Of a stretch of 6,360 bases of DNA, positions 5,685-6,360 are shown one piece after another (position 1 is the stretch's first letter; each line of letters opens with the position of its first letter). The notes below the pieces were generated by a model. That model searched no databases. It was not told the origin of the DNA and was given only the letters and a program-made list of their open reading frames with translations. The stretch comes from Chloroflexota bacterium (GTDB lineage: Bacteria > Chloroflexota > UBA6077), in the NCBI GenBank assembly GCA_021788565.1, contig JAJYKO010000345.1, forward strand, positions 1 through 6,360. Reading direction: 5' to 3'. Both the position numbers and the translations under genes were made by a program.

Positions 5685-5877
5685 GGCACGGGCAGCACTG
5701 CCCCGCCCAGACTGAGCAGGAGGCTCACGATGGTGATCGCGCCGATCAGTCTGTAGAAGGCCTTGTCCCTGATGGTTCGCCCGAAGGATCTATTCCACCC
5801 TTTCATGGTGACTTCCGCCTTCGTTGGCTATTCAGTTGGCTTGCTGCCCTACCGCGCCCACGGCAGCAGGTACGAAC

Positions 5878-5905
5878 AGGATAGGGAAACCGCCTGGAGG
5901 GGCAA
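5878..5905 (-). promoter_or_regulatory. Possible weak promoter of the RHS gene
   Basis: On the minus strand TTGCCC (5900-5905) and TATCCT (5878-5883) are separated by 16 bp, each matching four of six consensus bases, about 70 nt before the ATG at 5806. It is the best candidate I can see in the 5807-6004 gap, but such matches are common by chance. Confidence 0.25.
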
Positions 5906-5947
5906 TAGGAAAAAGTTCCTGTACCGCGATCACCGGGGGAGGCAATC

Positions 5948-5971
5948 GGGCGTGGTCGCCGAAGTACGCCC
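5948..5971 (-). terminator. Possible hairpin downstream of the RidA-family gene
   Basis: GGGCGT and ACGCCC form a 6-bp GC-rich stem with a 12-nt loop, 34 nt beyond the stop of the RidA-family gene. No T-run follows, so it would be at best a weak terminator. Confidence 0.2.
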
Positions 5972-6004
5972 ACTTGAACGTATTCCAGAAGCTATGATGT
6001 TCCT

Positions 6005-6360
6005 CTACTCCACCTCCACGATCATCTCGATCTCGACTGGGATGCCGCCCGGGAGGGCGGCCATGCCCACGGCGGATCGGGCGTGCTTGCCGCGCGGGCC
6101 GAAGAGGTCCTCAAAGAGGTCCGAGCAGCCGTTGATCACCTTCGGCTGCTCGCCGAAGTCGGGCGCGGAGTTCACCATGCCCAGCAGCTTGACGATGCGC
6201 CGCACTTTGGCGAGCTCGCCGATTTCGGCCTTCAGTGTGGCCAGCAGGTTGAGGGCCACCTGCTGGGCCGCCGCGTACCCATCTTCGACGGTGAGGTCGC
6301 CGCCGAGCTTGCCCCTCCATTGCTTGGCGTCCTCAAAGTCGGGGCCGTGCCCGGACACGA
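6005..6360 (-). CDS. RidA/YjgF/UK114-family protein, N-terminus outside the window
   Basis: The 118 visible codons begin at GTG (6356-6358), but this is the Val of a conserved (F)VSGHGP strand rather than the start. About 30-40 N-terminal residues lie beyond the window. RidA proteins deaminate reactive enamine/imine intermediates released by PLP enzymes; many relatives have unknown substrates. Visible features are the helix GYAAAQQVALNLLATLKAEI, the NSAPDFGEQPKVINGCSDLF block, HARSAVGMAALP with the carboxylate-binding Arg, and the closing strand PVEIEMIVEVE. The ~150-aa total and the GKLGGDLTVEDGY region fit the longer YjgF-like subgroup. It looks intact and chromosomal, and is on the same strand as the RHS gene, 198 nt upstream of it, so the accessory region probably ends near here. 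Confidence 0.92.
   Translation of the reverse strand, partial: VSGHGPDFEDAKQWRGKLGGDLTVEDGYAAAQQVALNLLATLKAEIGELAKVRRIVKLLGMVNSAPDFGEQPKVINGCSDLFEDLFGPRGKHARSAVGMAALPGGIPVEIEMIVEVE

Larger units (their letters stand above)
2877..5806 (-). pseudogene. Secreted RHS/YD-repeat protein with RCC1 repeats, broken by a frameshift and a 208-bp insertion
   Basis: Taken as one locus, this encoded a 903-aa exported RHS-type protein. The span is 2930 bp. Subtracting the 208-bp element and one 11-bp duplicate, and adding one base at the C4 run 5681-5684, gives 2712 bp, exactly 904 codons. ATG 5804-5806 has a GGCGGAAG-like SD. Domain order: signal peptide (residues 1 to about 44); Ala/Thr/Pro linker; a domain with an acidic motif, WEDWTDYNYTD; the RHS entry motif [17 protein letters not shown] then GWTHSYD; RCC1 repeats; YD repeats; RHS core; unrecognised tail ending at TAG 2877-2879. 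RHS shells normally enclose a C-terminal effector. As it stands no full product can be made, though fragments could be. A sequencing error at the C run would leave the insertion as the only lesion. Confidence 0.85.

Noticed and set aside
5676..5690. Programmed -1 frameshift in the RHS gene
   Set aside because: Only a short G run with no slippery heptamer or evident downstream stimulator; losing the signal peptide link by a deletion or read error is simpler.
5217..5756. Plus-strand 179-codon frame and overlapping frames at 5383-5715 and 5597-5884
   Set aside because: Antisense to the N-terminal RHS region; low-complexity Val/Ala/Gly or Gly/Arg strings are the reverse of the Ala/Thr linker.
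1..6360. CRISPR array, tRNA, rRNA
   Set aside because: No regularly spaced short repeats and no tRNA- or rRNA-like sequence noticed; the only regular repeats are the RCC1 and YD coding repeats.

Overview
The DNA is high in GC with strong C/G preference at third codon positions, good Shine-Dalgarno (SD) sequences and a mixture of chromosomal and accessory genes. A large Sec-type secreted RHS/YD-repeat protein with a Pro/Thr/Ala-rich linker and RCC1 repeats, next to tandem tyrosine recombinases and a long-form RidA-family protein, looks like Chloroflexota or another environmental high-GC lineage. That assignment is by gene style only; nothing here fixes the taxon.

Layout. 1-133: leader with an inverted repeat and a strong SD. 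134-994 (+): intact tyrosine recombinase with all catalytic residues. 991-2040 (+): a second, translationally coupled recombinase that keeps its N-terminal DNA-binding part but loses its whole catalytic domain at about 1863-1875, where it runs antisense into an orphan YD-repeat fragment (about 1863-2039, minus strand). 2059-2241 and 2346-2687 (both minus): two small, unrecognised membrane proteins. 2877-5806 (minus): one large secreted RHS-type gene, broken twice. About 5807-6004: intergenic region with a possible weak promoter. 6005-6360 (minus): RidA/YjgF-family gene, cut off at the window edge.

The main result is the reconstruction of the RHS gene. A start at 5806 gives a convincing signal peptide, and one missing base in a C4 run (5681-5684) throws it out of frame. 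Further on, a 208-bp element (4770-4977) with 18-bp terminal inverted repeats and an 11-bp direct repeat interrupts the gene. Removing the element plus one repeat copy, and restoring one base, gives exactly 904 in-frame codons (903 aa plus stop). The predicted protein has: signal peptide, low-complexity linker, a domain with an acidic DUF4114-like motif, the RHS N-terminal entry motif, about 3.5 RCC1 repeats, YD repeats, the RHS core ending in DPSG, and an unrecognised tail of about 158 residues.

The region downstream of the RHS tail is where polymorphic-toxin systems keep immunity genes. Here it holds two small membrane proteins followed by a piece of another RHS coding region. The simplest reading is a decaying RHS tip/immunity-like locus rearranged into a recombinase operon, followed by insertion of a MITE-like element. 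Toxin and immunity roles are inference from position; no known toxin motif is visible.
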